In this document: piece after piece, positions 1-8,504 of the stretch | Layout: each line of letters opens with the position of its first letter | Numbering within the stretch: the first letter of the stretch is position 1 | Source: Bacteriovoracaceae bacterium UBA6261 | Lineage (GTDB): Bacteria; Bdellovibrionota; Bacteriovoracia; Bacteriovoracales; Bacteriovoracaceae | Direction of reading: 5' to 3' | DNA length: 28,667 bases | Assembly (NCBI GenBank): GCA_002440825.1 | Contig: DJVH01000093.1 | Coordinates: forward strand, 116,031 to 144,697 | Program-made: the position numbers and the translations under genes | The notes under the pieces: model-generated | Databases searched by the model: none | Told to the model about the DNA's origin: nothing | Seen by the model: the letters and a program-made list of their open reading frames with translations, nothing else

Positions 1-216
1 ACCTGCGATGTTTGGGAACATGCCTACTATCTCGATTATCAAAATGAGCGCCCCGGTTATTTGAAAAATTTCTGGAACATAGTCGACTGGACTTTTGTGG
101 AAAAAAACTGGCAGCAATTTAAGGCCGATAATGAAGTCGAAGAAGACCTGGAAACCTCTTCAACCCAGGCATCCTCTCAGGACAAAGGGGAAGCTTCGGA
201 ACGCCAGCTGCACTAA
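1..216 (+). CDS. sodB: Fe/Mn superoxide dismutase, C-terminal part
   Basis: Only the last 71 codons lie in the window, in frame from base 1. The fragment opens with the SOD signature DVWEHAYY, whose Asp and His are two of the four metal ligands, followed by the usual tail with NFWNIVDW. The enzyme converts superoxide to oxygen and hydrogen peroxide. After the family's normal end there is an acidic Ser/Gln/Glu-rich extension of about 30 residues that is not typical of SodB. Whether the metal is Fe or Mn cannot be decided from the fragment, so the symbol is the commoner guess. Confidence 0.9.
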   Translation, partial: TCDVWEHAYYLDYQNERPGYLKNFWNIVDWTFVEKNWQQFKADNEVEEDLETSSTQASSQDKGEASERQLH

Positions 217-242
217 GTTGCATTTCTTTTTTTAATTCTTTT

Positions 243-264
243 GGCCAGAGCGCGAGCTTTGGCC
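243..264. other. Hairpin after the sod gene
   Basis: GGCCAGAGC and GCTTTGGCC can form a 9-bp stem with one G-U pair around a GCGA loop, 27 bases after the sod stop. No U-tract follows on the plus strand, so it is at best a weak terminator or a 3'-end protecting hairpin. Confidence 0.3.
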
Positions 265-339
265 GGATTTGCTCTAAAAAGCATGAAATTTTTATATTCT
301 TTTCGATTTTTCTCCAGCGTATGTTAAAACTCTCCCCAT

Positions 340-2205
340 ATGAAAGTTCTTCTCATCATTCCGCCTATGACCCAGGTGAATACGCCCTATCCAGCGACGG
401 CGTATCTCACGCAATTTCTCAGAGACCAGAACATCACAGCGACGCAAAGAGATCTTGGACTCGATCTTTTTCATCGCCTTTTTTGCAGCGAAGGTTTGCA
501 GCTCATCAAAAAAGAAATTGAAAAGAAAAAAAATCTGAGCGAGTTTGAAGAATTTTTTCTGGAAGCTTTTGATGATTATCAATCGACCATTGATAAAGTC
601 CTCTCTTTTCTGCAGGGAAAAGATCCCACGCTTGCGTTGAGAATTTCCAAAAGATCCCTGTTTCCTGAAGGGCCTCGCTTTTCTCCTCTGGATGAACACG
701 AAAATGAAATCTCTGCGCTTTTTGGTGAAATGGGTGTCCAGGATAAGGCCAAATATATTTCCAGTCTTTATCTCGATGATCTCGCTGATTTGATTAAAAA
801 TGCCATTGATGAACGATTCGGCTTTTCCCATTATGGAGAATCGCTCGCTTCCTCGCAAAGCTCATTCGATTTTCTTTACGACGGTTTAAAAACATTTACT
901 CTGGTGGATCAGCTCTTAGTCGAATGTGTAAAGTCTTATGTCGAGTCCATTGAATGCGACGTCGTCGGCTTTACCGTTCCCTTCCCGGGAAATATGTACG
1001 GTGCTTTGAGAGCGGCTAAATTTATCAAAGAAAATTACCCTGCCAAGAAAGTGCTTTTCGGCGGCGGTTTCATCAATACAGAATTGAGAGAATTGTCAGA
1101 TGTCCGTTTCTTTGAATTTGCCGACTATCTGATGTTCGATGACGGTGAAACTCCCCTCATGCTTTTGCTGGACTATTTTCAGGGCAAAAAATCTGAAAGC
1201 GATTTACTGAGAACATGGTATGCCCGCGATGGAAGAATTCAAAAATCTTCTTCTGTTCAAAAAGATTTTTCTTTCAAGAGTCTCAATGGTCCGACTTTTG
1301 ATGGACTGAGCCTGGAACGCTATATTCCCATGCTCGAAATGCCAAACCCTATGCACAGGATGTGGTCAGATTTCCGCTGGAATAAAATGATCATGGCCCA
1401 CGGTTGCTATTGGAAAAAATGCACTTTTTGCGATGTCACTCTCGACTATATCAATCGCTATGAACCGATGAAGGCCTCTACTCTCGTCGATCAAATGAAG
1501 CGAATCATGACCGAAACAAAACAATCCGGATTTCACTTTGTCGATGAAGCGGCTCCTCCTGCTCTCGTTAAAGGAATGAGTGAAGAACTCATCAGACAAA
1601 ACGTGAAAGTCTCCTGGTGGGGAAATCTTCGCTTCGATAAGAGTTTTGAACATATCGCAGAGCTGATGGCGGATTCAGGCTGTATTGCTGTAACTGGCGG
1701 CCTGGAAGTCGCAAGCCCGCGCATCTTAAAAATGATTGATAAAGGAACAACAGTTGAGCAAGTGGCGCGAGCGACGAAGGCCTTCTCCCGCCATGGTATT
1801 TATGTGCACGCTTATTTGATGTATGGTTTCCCGACTCAAACGATTGAAGAAACCGTCGACAGTCTTGAAGTGGTCAGACAGCTTTTTCTTAACGATTGTA
1901 TTCAATCTGCCTATTGGCACAGATTCATGTGTACTGCGCACTCTCCAGTCGGTTTAAACCCCGACAAGTTCCAGATCAGTCTTCACCCTATCGAAACCCC
2001 GGCAAAGGGCCTGTTTGCCAAAAATACGGTTGATTTCGACGATCCTACTCGTCCTGACCTGGATATGCTGGGAGAGGCCCTGAGAAAAGCGCTTTATAAT
2101 TATATGCACGGAATAGCTCTGGAAGAAGATGTGCGCGTCTGGTTTGATGTTCCGGTGAAGAAAACTTCAGTGCCGAAAAATTTTATTGAAAAAGCTGTCC
2201 GTTAA
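340..2205 (+). CDS. B12-binding-domain-type radical SAM protein
   Basis: 621 residues. The first ~330 contain a start typical of cobalamin-binding radical SAM proteins (MKVLLIIPP) and a Rossmann-like stretch (DVVGFTVPF, VLFGGGF, DDGETPL). No DXHXXG histidine motif is visible, so cobalamin, if bound, would lack the usual lower ligand. The radical SAM core follows: HGCYWKKCTFC at residues 354-364 supplies the cysteines for the 4Fe-4S cluster, and GGLEVASPRILKMIDKG is a typical SAM-pocket strand. Cluster cysteine spacing is CX4CX2C (C356, C361, C364) instead of CX3CX2C. The gene stands alone between sod and a convergent peptidase, so context does not identify a substrate. Related enzymes do methylations, ring rearrangements or RiPP and lipid modifications. 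No Shine-Dalgarno is evident; the start is chosen by family pattern. Confidence 0.8.
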   Translation: MKVLLIIPPMTQVNTPYPATAYLTQFLRDQNITATQRDLGLDLFHRLFCSEGLQLIKKEIEKKKNLSEFEEFFLEAFDDYQSTIDKVLSFLQGKDPTLALRISKRSLFPEGPRFSPLDEHENEISALFGEMGVQDKAKYISSLYLDDLADLIKNAIDERFGFSHYGESLASSQSSFDFLYDGLKTFTLVDQLLVECVKSYVESIECDVVGFTVPFPGNMYGALRAAKFIKENYPAKKVLFGGGFINTELRELSDVRFFEFADYLMFDDGETPLMLLLDYFQGKKSESDLLRTWYARDGRIQKSSSVQKDFSFKSLNGPTFDGLSLERYIPMLEMPNPMHRMWSDFRWNKMIMAHGCYWKKCTFCDVTLDYINRYEPMKASTLVDQMKRIMTETKQSGFHFVDEAAPPALVKGMSEELIRQNVKVSWWGNLRFDKSFEHIAELMADSGCIAVTGGLEVASPRILKMIDKGTTVEQVARATKAFSRHGIYVHAYLMYGFPTQTIEETVDSLEVVRQLFLNDCIQSAYWHRFMCTAHSPVGLNPDKFQISLHPIETPAKGLFAKNTVDFDDPTRPDLDMLGEALRKALYNYMHGIALEEDVRVWFDVPVKKTSVPKNFIEKAVR

Positions 2206-2213
2206 AAAAGAAA

Positions 2214-2236
2214 AAAGCCACCGTGAGGTGGCTTCT
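2214..2236. terminator. Bidirectional rho-independent terminator
   Basis: AAGCCACC (2215-2222) and GGTGGCTT (2227-2234) form an 8-bp stem with a GTGA loop. Read on the minus strand it is followed by a long U-rich run, so it would end transcripts from the M23 peptidase. Read on the plus strand it lies just after the radical SAM stop, with a weaker U tail. Confidence 0.75.
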
Positions 2237-2397
2237 TACTGTTCGGTTGGAAATGAATTTTCATTCACACAAAGACTAGAACTGTAAAAGGTTTCTTTGT
2301 CTTTCCTTCCTGTCTTTGAATTCTGCAGAACACGTGCCACAGGCAAATGTTTAAAAGTGCAAATAAACTCGGACATAATGAGGGGAATTTTGGGATT

Positions 2398-3468
2398 CTA
2401 TTCGGCCGAATCTTCCTCAGCTTCGGCGATTTCAAAAAGATCTTTTTGATCAAACGTATAATCTTTAACCAGATGAAGCGGATTCACATATAGTCCGTCG
2501 CGAAGAACACCAAAATGCAGATGCGCACCTGTGGCATAGCCTGTCCGGCCGACTTCTCCGATCTGATCATTTAATTCCACTTTGGAACCTACGCGAAGAC
2601 CTTTAGTAAATTTTCTCAAATGATCGTAGGTCGTCTGATAGCCATCGGCATGTTCAATCAGAATAAATTTTCCTTTAGCTTTTGCTCTTCCGATGGCGAT
2701 GATCACGCCATCGAGTGCCGGATAAACCGCAGTTCCCGCTTTCGCAACGAAATCAATTCCATTGTGAGGTTGAATTCTTCTTTTCACTGGATGTTTACGG
2801 GCCAGATTAAATAAACTTGAAACACGGCTCATTTTCACCGGAGCATAAAAAGGCTTTTCATTTTTGGCAGGATCAACCGGAAGCAAATCCCATTCAAGTG
2901 TTTCGAGATTCTGTTGAAGCACACGTTCTGAGACGGCCTTACCGACAAACAATGACGCTTTCACAACATTTCCAAACTTTACTGGTTCGCCGTTGTCGAG
3001 ATATTCAATCACTTCAAAAGAATAAGAAGCTCCGGCTTTTAATCCACGAGTGGTTGTGAAATCCTCTTTGAAGGCCTCGCTGATCTGGCGAGCTATTCTT
3101 TCGTTTTTCAAATCGTCTTTTAATGTTTCGTAGAGAGTGCCGCGAATCTCACCTTCAAAGAATTTATTGGTCACTTCAAAGGGCAGAAACGTTTTGATCA
3201 TTACAGTTTGGGCGACTGATTTTTCGATAATATAAACATCATTGCTTTTTTCTGAATATAACTTCAGCGTAAAGCCGTTTTCAGCGGGGATTTTAGCTAC
3301 GCTAGCAACCAAAAGAGATTCCAGTTCCGGATAACGGGCGATGAAATCGCCTACTTCAGTTTCAGTGAATCGTTCCTGCTCAAAAATCTGCATTGCCAAT
3401 TGTTCGTGGGCAGAAACCGCAAGAGACATCATCGCCAATAAAAGAATTAAGAGAAAGCTTTTCACCAT
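2398..3468 (-). CDS. Secreted M23-family peptidoglycan endopeptidase
   Basis: 356 residues with a Sec signal peptide (hydrophobic 4-18, cleavage likely near SA-HE at 20/21). The C-terminal ~130 residues are a LytM/M23 zinc peptidase domain: HNGID gives H235 and D239, YDH gives H283 and HLHF gives H316 and H318, so the zinc ligands and catalytic histidines are all present. The region before it resembles the N-terminal modules of periplasmic M23 proteins and may hold or gate the catalytic domain. The expected role is cleavage of peptide cross-links in the cell wall during growth or division, or, in a predator, of prey wall; the sequence does not decide between these. A short acidic tail (EIAEAEEDSAE) ends the protein. 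Monocistronic, with a terminator 160 bases downstream. Confidence 0.88.
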   Translation of the reverse strand: MVKSFLLILLLAMMSLAVSAHEQLAMQIFEQERFTETEVGDFIARYPELESLLVASVAKIPAENGFTLKLYSEKSNDVYIIEKSVAQTVMIKTFLPFEVTNKFFEGEIRGTLYETLKDDLKNERIARQISEAFKEDFTTTRGLKAGASYSFEVIEYLDNGEPVKFGNVVKASLFVGKAVSERVLQQNLETLEWDLLPVDPAKNEKPFYAPVKMSRVSSLFNLARKHPVKRRIQPHNGIDFVAKAGTAVYPALDGVIIAIGRAKAKGKFILIEHADGYQTTYDHLRKFTKGLRVGSKVELNDQIGEVGRTGYATGAHLHFGVLRDGLYVNPLHLVKDYTFDQKDLFEIAEAEEDSAE

Positions 3469-3545
3469 GCTACATATATTATTGAAGCGCGCGGCGAAAA
3501 GTCTTTCAAAGAACTCTTACATTTGATTGCATGCATTGAGTAAAA

Positions 3546-3815
3546 TTAGTGCAAGAGTGGATCAGAGACAGATTTCCCGATCGTTTTTGCAACGGAACTG
3601 ATAGGTGTGTCTGATCTCTCAGGGGCATTATCAATTCCTAACAATTCACTCATCGGGCAGTAACGTGACAATCCTGTTTCAATTCCCGAAGCTGCGACCA
3701 TTCCGAGAAAGGCCGAAAGCGATTTTGATTTTGAAATTGTCAGAGCTGCGATTGCTGCTGCTATACCAACTCCAATGCGATAACGAGCTTCTTTTTCACC
3801 AACATTTGGTTTCAT
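3546..3815 (-). CDS. DUF2892 (YgaP-type) small membrane protein
   Basis: 89 residues from the internal ATG at 3815. The longer frame begins at 3827, but that ATG is itself part of the Shine-Dalgarno run ATGGAGGTG, which is correctly spaced for the inner ATG. The pattern KPNVGEKEARYRIGVGIAAAI, then a hydrophobic span, then GLSRYCPMSELLGID, matches the DUF2892 family, in which a conserved N-terminal NVG..(D/E)...R segment and a CP motif flank two membrane spans. Function is unknown; in other bacteria the domain is often fused to or encoded beside rhodanese or redox proteins. The tail after the CP motif is a polar extension of about 30 residues. It lies between the M23 gene and the DnaA paralogue with its own ribosome site. 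Confidence 0.75.
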   Translation of the reverse strand: MKPNVGEKEARYRIGVGIAAAIAALTISKSKSLSAFLGMVAASGIETGLSRYCPMSELLGIDNAPERSDTPISSVAKTIGKSVSDPLLH

Positions 3816-3875
3816 AAGCACCTCCATTAATCAAAGTAGAGATCATAATGAGTAAAGGTTGCAAGCCCCGGTGCT

Positions 3876-5033
3876 TTAGTTATAGCAGGAAATTATGTGT
3901 TCTATCTTTTTCTTCAATCGTTGATCGGTTTCAATTTCTTTGCGGATTTTTTCACAGGCGTAAATGATCGAACTATGGTCTCTGCCAAAAAGTTCGGCGA
4001 TTTTCATTATGTTCATGTTTTCTTTTTCGCGAAGAATGAACATGGCCGTATGGCGGGCGATTGAATAGTCTTTGCGGCGATTGTGAGACAAAAGATTTTC
4101 AACACTGATTTGAAAGGAATTGGCCACATCAACAAGAAGAGGACGAATGCCATGAGTGAGCGTTTTTTCTTTCACCTGAATTTCTTGTCTTGCCAGTTCG
4201 ATTGTCACTGGCGATTTTTTCAGATCGCTGATGTTTTTTAATTTCAGAAGAGCGCTTTCCAGTCCGTAAACATTAAAATCCAATTGAGAAGCAACCAGCT
4301 CTTTCACATTTTCCGGCAAGATCAGATCAAGGGCGCGGGATTTCGCTTTGACAATTTCCAGAGCAAGAACAGAATTGAGACCGGCAAGATGATGAATGAG
4401 CGAAGCGGAAAGTTTGCCTTTAAGCCTCTCGTCGCAGTTGTTTAATTCTTTTGGAAGTTTCGATCCGGTCAGGATGATTTTCATCTGGCCTGTCTGAGCG
4501 TAATCCAGAATTTGCCCGAACGTTTTTTGAAGTTCGCTGTTTTTTTCCAGCTCTTCAATATCGTCTATCAATAAATATTGATACGTCTTAAGTGTGTGAA
4601 AATGATCCAGCAGGGCCGACATTGTTAACGGCGAGCTGAGATAAAAAGATTTTTTTCTCGCTGAGAGTTCATTGGCGGCGGCGTGAAGAAGATGTGTTTT
4701 GCCGAGACCACTTTCTGCTTTCAGAAAGAGAATCTGAAAACTGGATTTATCATTTTGAACAAATTGTTTAACGGAAACCGCGGCAAACATGTTTGAATCG
4801 CCGGTGCAAAACGTTTCAAAAGTTTTATTTTTGTCAACGTAACCATGAGAGGAAGAATTTCGTGAATAGTTCTGACGGGCAATGGTTGTCCGCGTTTGCT
4901 TTTCTCTGAGAGAGAGATCGGCCAGGGCATAATCAGAAACGAAACTGAGAAGATCGAGTTGTTGCGTGACAGGTTCGTCGATTTCCGAATTTAATATCTG
5001 CAGCTGTCTCCCTGCTGCTTTTGAACGGCTCAT
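3876..5033 (-). CDS. Divergent DnaA paralogue
   Basis: 385 residues, shorter than typical DnaA (about 440-480) because domain I, the DnaB-contact domain, is missing or unrecognisable. The AAA+ core begins at TFETFCTGDSN (71-81). Walker A is ESGLGKTH (107-114) and Walker B is LLIDD (154-158). C-terminal domain IV keeps the DnaA signature GRDHSSIIYACEKI (350-363), so DnaA-box-like DNA recognition is expected. Two ATP-sensing arginines appear changed by eye alignment: canonical ERLKSRF reads ERLKGKL (202-208) and sensor II NVRELEGAL reads NVYGLESAL (254-262). It is not beside dnaN or recF, so it is probably not the replication initiator. A regulator of initiation or a transcription factor that uses DnaA boxes is more likely. 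A good Shine-Dalgarno (AAGGA) precedes the ATG. It is divergent from the HAD gene with 126 bases between. Confidence 0.8.
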   Translation of the reverse strand: MSRSKAAGRQLQILNSEIDEPVTQQLDLLSFVSDYALADLSLREKQTRTTIARQNYSRNSSSHGYVDKNKTFETFCTGDSNMFAAVSVKQFVQNDKSSFQILFLKAESGLGKTHLLHAAANELSARKKSFYLSSPLTMSALLDHFHTLKTYQYLLIDDIEELEKNSELQKTFGQILDYAQTGQMKIILTGSKLPKELNNCDERLKGKLSASLIHHLAGLNSVLALEIVKAKSRALDLILPENVKELVASQLDFNVYGLESALLKLKNISDLKKSPVTIELARQEIQVKEKTLTHGIRPLLVDVANSFQISVENLLSHNRRKDYSIARHTAMFILREKENMNIMKIAELFGRDHSSIIYACEKIRKEIETDQRLKKKIEHIISCYN

Positions 5034-5159
5034 GTGTTCCTTCTATGGAAAAGATAGAAAAAAATTTCTTTTGGAAGTTTAAGGAATAAAAATGAAAGGT
5101 CAAATTTTTTTCAGAGAAAAATCCTGGTGGTTTTTTTTCAAAACACGTAGAACAGAGAG

Positions 5160-5837
5160 ATGAAGACAAGAGGAATCGTTTTTGATTGTGATGGAACTCT
5201 AATTGACAGTGTGGAAGTGGTGATTGATTCCATTCATTATGCTTTGAAGAAAGTGAATTCTGCCGATCACAGTTCAGAAGAGATTCAGTCTTTATTTGGT
5301 CCGGGAGCAGATGAAATTCTAAAGAAGCTTATCGGAGATGAAGAAAAAGCAAAAGAAGCTTACGAGCATTACCTGGAATCTCAAAAAGAAAATGTTTTTG
5401 AGATGAAAGTGTATGACGGAATCAGGCCGCTTCTGGAAACAATAAAAAAACACAAAATACCCTGTGCCATGGTGACGGGAAGGCATTCAAGGGACCTGGA
5501 AGTGGTCCTGAAGGCCCATCAGCTGGAAGACTATTTCGAAGTTGTCGTGGCCGATGACGAATTAAAAAAACCAAAACCAAGTCCTGAAGGATTGGAACTC
5601 GCGGCCCTGGAACTTGGTCTCCCCGCTGCGTCTCTTCTTTATGTCGGCGATGGCGAAGGAGATATCGAAACTTCTCATAGAGCGGGCGCAAAAGTAATAG
5701 CGGCGCTTTGGGATTCTCACATTGATCTGGAAAAATTATTGAAAAAAAGGCCGGACTTTACAGCGAAAAAACCGGAAGAAATTGTCAGCATTTTAGGTCT
5801 TAATAAAGATAGACATCCTCAAGCTTCTTTATCTTGA
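5160..5837 (+). CDS. HAD-superfamily phosphatase (Gph/PpaX-like)
   Basis: 225 residues with all four HAD motifs: DCDGT (nucleophile D9, acid D11), T106 in VTGR, the lysine of KKPKPSPEG (about 137-139), and GDGEGD with D164 and D168. The helical cap lies between residues 15 and 80, as in phosphoglycolate phosphatases and pyrophosphatase PpaX (C1 cap). The protein should be a cytoplasmic Mg-dependent phosphomonoesterase; the substrate is not evident. The last 38 bases overlap the end of the convergent methyltransferase gene, so no terminator can lie between the two stops. Confidence 0.85.
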   Translation: MKTRGIVFDCDGTLIDSVEVVIDSIHYALKKVNSADHSSEEIQSLFGPGADEILKKLIGDEEKAKEAYEHYLESQKENVFEMKVYDGIRPLLETIKKHKIPCAMVTGRHSRDLEVVLKAHQLEDYFEVVVADDELKKPKPSPEGLELAALELGLPAASLLYVGDGEGDIETSHRAGAKVIAALWDSHIDLEKLLKKRPDFTAKKPEEIVSILGLNKDRHPQASLS

Positions 5838-6513
5838 TACCTTCACCGTAGATTTCATCTTTCAACATCATCTGGCGAGCAATACGGCCTTTGACAACTA
5901 AAAGTCTTTTCGGTGTATGTTTCAACATGACAAGAATGCGTTTGATGTGTTCGACAGAACCGAAATCATAAATAAAGTAAATATCGCCATCGGGAAGCTC
6001 GCGCAGTTTGCTTAGATCACAAGTCGCGAGTTCTTTATTGAGGCTGTGCAGGCTTCTCAGCAGACGATTGCCTTCCTGAACCCTTTCTTCGACAAGCTCG
6101 AGTCCCAGGAACTCTGTTTTGGGATAAAAATGATGGAGAAAAACGCCGAGGCGGCCATAGCCTGCGCCAAGATCAACAATGCGTTCACCGGGATGTGGCC
6201 TGATGACTTCAAAAAGAATTTTCAGATCGTGATAACTTGTTTGAAGAATCTGAAAATCGAGACCGATCCACGTCTGCGCTCCTCCGTGAAGAGCAGGTCC
6301 CCATTGATCAAAATGGGTTTCAGGTAAAATGGATTTGGCTTTCGCCTGCAGCTTTTCTTCGATCTGCTTAATATGAAAACCTAAATTGAGATCAATCTGA
6401 GAAGAAATATGTCGCTTGGTAATATCGTGGTCGACAGGAGTTTGAAGCGGGAGAAAAACTTCGCTTGTATGGTGACGGGCCGTTTCCTTATTGAGAGAAA
6501 GTTCAATGTCCAT
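5800..6513 (-). CDS. Class I SAM-dependent methyltransferase
   Basis: 237 residues from the ATG at 6513, which has a well-placed AGGGAG; the frame is open 16 codons further upstream without a ribosome site. Motif I is VDLGAGYGR (113-121) and the acidic end of strand 2 is FLGLELVEERVQEG. The following D/E and hydrophobic strands fit a Rossmann-fold methyltransferase. The first ~100 residues have no family I recognise, but GAQTWIGLD before the motif may form the acceptor side. The substrate is unknown. It overlaps the HAD phosphatase tail to tail by 38 bases and sits 60 bases after the DUF808 gene, with which it may be co-transcribed. Confidence 0.75.
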   Translation of the reverse strand: MDIELSLNKETARHHTSEVFLPLQTPVDHDITKRHISSQIDLNLGFHIKQIEEKLQAKAKSILPETHFDQWGPALHGGAQTWIGLDFQILQTSYHDLKILFEVIRPHPGERIVDLGAGYGRLGVFLHHFYPKTEFLGLELVEERVQEGNRLLRSLHSLNKELATCDLSKLRELPDGDIYFIYDFGSVEHIKRILVMLKHTPKRLLVVKGRIARQMMLKDEIYGEGIKIKKLEDVYLY

Positions 6514-6573
6514 ATTGACTCCCTTTAGTAATATCCTAAAAGGAATATGAGAATTTTGCAAGGGCCGGGATGA

Positions 6574-7458
6574 TTACCCTTCTTTGACTTTGTTTCTCAG
6601 AAAGGAAAAGGCACTTACAACCCCCAGTACAACGGCGCCGACAATCACACCGACCACAAGATGAACAAGGATTGGAGAAAACGTTCTTTGGGCAAATTCT
6701 TCAATGGCATGAATTCCGTGAGCGATGATTCCACCACCGACAAGAAACATGGCCGCAGTTCCTGCGATAGTGAGACCTTTCATCAGCATGGGGGCCAGGG
6801 ACAGAAGACCATTGCCGGTCATTTGCAGCAGACGATTGTTTTTCTTTCTCAGATAAAATCCGGCGTCGTCCATTTTAACAATGGCGCCGACGAGACCGTA
6901 AACTCCGATGGTCATTATGACTGCGACAACAGAAAGCACTCCCACTCTTTGCAAAAAAGCCGCTTCAGAAACTGTCCCAAGAGAAATGACGACGATTTCC
7001 GCAGAGAGAATAAAATCGGTACGGATAGCTCCTTTGATTTTTTCTTTTTCAAAAGAAACCATATCGATATTTTTATCAACGACAGCTTCATCTATTTCTT
7101 TTTCATGAGCATCATCTTCTTTGCGATGAAGAAGTTTGTGTGAAAGTTTTTCAAAACCTTCAAAGCAGAGAAAAGAGCCACCGGCCATGAGAAGCGGTGT
7201 AATGAGCCAGGGAGCAAAAGCACTGATGACGAGCGCTGAAGGAACAAGAATGAGTTTGTTAATGAACGAACCTTTGGCCACGGCCCAGACTATCGGCAAT
7301 TCTCTTTCAGCGACAACTCCTGCAACCTGTTCAGCATTGAGGGCCAGATCATCTCCGAGGACACCTGCTGTTTTTTTAGCAGCGACTTTGGCCATTACCG
7401 AAACATCATCCAGAACGGTCGTAATATCGTCTAGCAGAGCTAATAAAGAAGAGGCCAT
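6574..7458 (-). CDS. yedI: DUF808 inner-membrane protein (YedI-like)
   Basis: 294 residues, close to the usual length. The N-terminus (LLALLDDITTVLDDVSVMAK, then AAKKTAGVLGDDLALNAEQ) is the hallmark of the DUF808/YedI family. Several hydrophobic spans follow, at about 65-98, 150-190, 210-245 and 262-285, with a charged cytoplasmic loop (RKEDDAHEKEIDEAVVDK) between. The family is widespread and its function is not established. It is the probable first gene of a minus-strand pair with the methyltransferase downstream. Confidence 0.85.
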   Translation of the reverse strand: MASSLLALLDDITTVLDDVSVMAKVAAKKTAGVLGDDLALNAEQVAGVVAERELPIVWAVAKGSFINKLILVPSALVISAFAPWLITPLLMAGGSFLCFEGFEKLSHKLLHRKEDDAHEKEIDEAVVDKNIDMVSFEKEKIKGAIRTDFILSAEIVVISLGTVSEAAFLQRVGVLSVVAVIMTIGVYGLVGAIVKMDDAGFYLRKKNNRLLQMTGNGLLSLAPMLMKGLTIAGTAAMFLVGGGIIAHGIHAIEEFAQRTFSPILVHLVVGVIVGAVVLGVVSAFSFLRNKVKEG

Positions 7459-7500
7459 CCATTCATCCTGATAAGAAAATTCTTGTTCAAAATGTTAGCA

Positions 7501-8385
7501 TTAAAGCTTAATGACATCAAAGACGAAATTTTTCGCGTACTCAATAGCTTTGTCACCCTTTGTCTGCGCTGGTGACATCAGATTTGCCGTAGACAGTTCC
7601 GGCGTAGACATCGGTTCAGGGCTCAGGATAGCGAGCATTGTTTTATCTGCTTCAACCGCAAGAAGCTCGAGGTTTTGAATCTGTGCAATCTGATTTCTCA
7701 AATTTTCTGAACGTTCAATAAGCTCCATTCTAAAAGACAACTTCTGGTAATAATCATTTTTGTATTTAGGTGTATTGGAATGGTAACGGGCAAACCAGAC
7801 CGGATCACTCTCGGCAAAGCGTGTTTTTAAAACAGAGAGAATTTCGGCCATAAACGAAAGTGAATACTCGAGATCTGTGACGACTCTGATTCTGTCGATA
7901 ACCGGAAGTCCCATGCGCGCAAATTCTTTATTCCAGACATCAACATTGATCTGGGCAAGCGAGAGATCACCAGTGGATGAAACCATGTCCATTTTAAAAT
8001 TACTTTCTGTATCGATAATGGAAACAAAAATTTCCGGCTTGATGTTATATTTGCGGCTCACCTTCGCAATCATGGAAGCCATCTCATCGCGTTTTTCTTC
8101 GTTCATTTCCGGTTGAACGACGGCAATCATATTGGCGATCAGAAAAGACTGTTTAGGATATTGTTTGTTTGTAAAATTCTGATAACGAGGCATCAGGCTG
8201 TAGCGGTTCACAGGTGTGAAGTTATTGTACCCCATCAAGGGAAAAGTTCTGTAAACAGACGTCTCGTTACCTGTTTGCGGGACTTCAGTTCCGATCTTCA
8301 CCGATTTGGTCGAACAACCCTGAAGAAGAAACGACACTGTAATAAGAGCTGCAAAAATTTTGTTTTTTGATTTTGTTGTTTTCAT
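7501..8385 (-). CDS. Lytic transglycosylase (SLT-like) lipoprotein
   Basis: 294 residues from the ATG at 8385. A longer frame exists, but only this start gives a lipoprotein signal: positively charged n-region, hydrophobic stretch and lipobox LQGC with C24. The catalytic domain is SLT-like: IIDTESNF gives the catalytic Glu127, STGDLSLAQIN is the substrate-groove motif and WFARYHSNTPKYKNDYY is the conserved aromatic segment. It should cleave the MurNAc-GlcNAc bond of peptidoglycan from the outer membrane. The C-terminal ~70 residues are a Gln/Glu/Ser-rich tail of unknown role. No Shine-Dalgarno is visible. A perfect TATAAT ends only nine bases before the ATG, so the mRNA could be leaderless or nearly so, although no good -35 accompanies it. 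Confidence 0.8.
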   Translation of the reverse strand: MKTTKSKNKIFAALITVSFLLQGCSTKSVKIGTEVPQTGNETSVYRTFPLMGYNNFTPVNRYSLMPRYQNFTNKQYPKQSFLIANMIAVVQPEMNEEKRDEMASMIAKVSRKYNIKPEIFVSIIDTESNFKMDMVSSTGDLSLAQINVDVWNKEFARMGLPVIDRIRVVTDLEYSLSFMAEILSVLKTRFAESDPVWFARYHSNTPKYKNDYYQKLSFRMELIERSENLRNQIAQIQNLELLAVEADKTMLAILSPEPMSTPELSTANLMSPAQTKGDKAIEYAKNFVFDVIKL

Positions 8386-8504
8386 AGTGAGGGGATTATA
8401 GACGCTCTGGAATTTATGTCTCCCCTCCCTCACTTTTTTACAAAGGCGCAAAATAACACTTCCTCTGAATTGGAAGCATTCTGACACCGCGGGCTTTCTA
8501 AGGT

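Noticed and set aside
2265..2453. 62-codon minus-strand frame after the M23 gene
   Set aside because: It overlaps the end of the peptidase gene, has no ribosome site and no recognisable composition.
3945..3957. DnaA-box-like TTTTTCACA in the DnaA paralogue, as a sign of an origin
   Set aside because: A single loose match inside coding sequence, with no cluster of boxes and no dnaN or other origin genes nearby.
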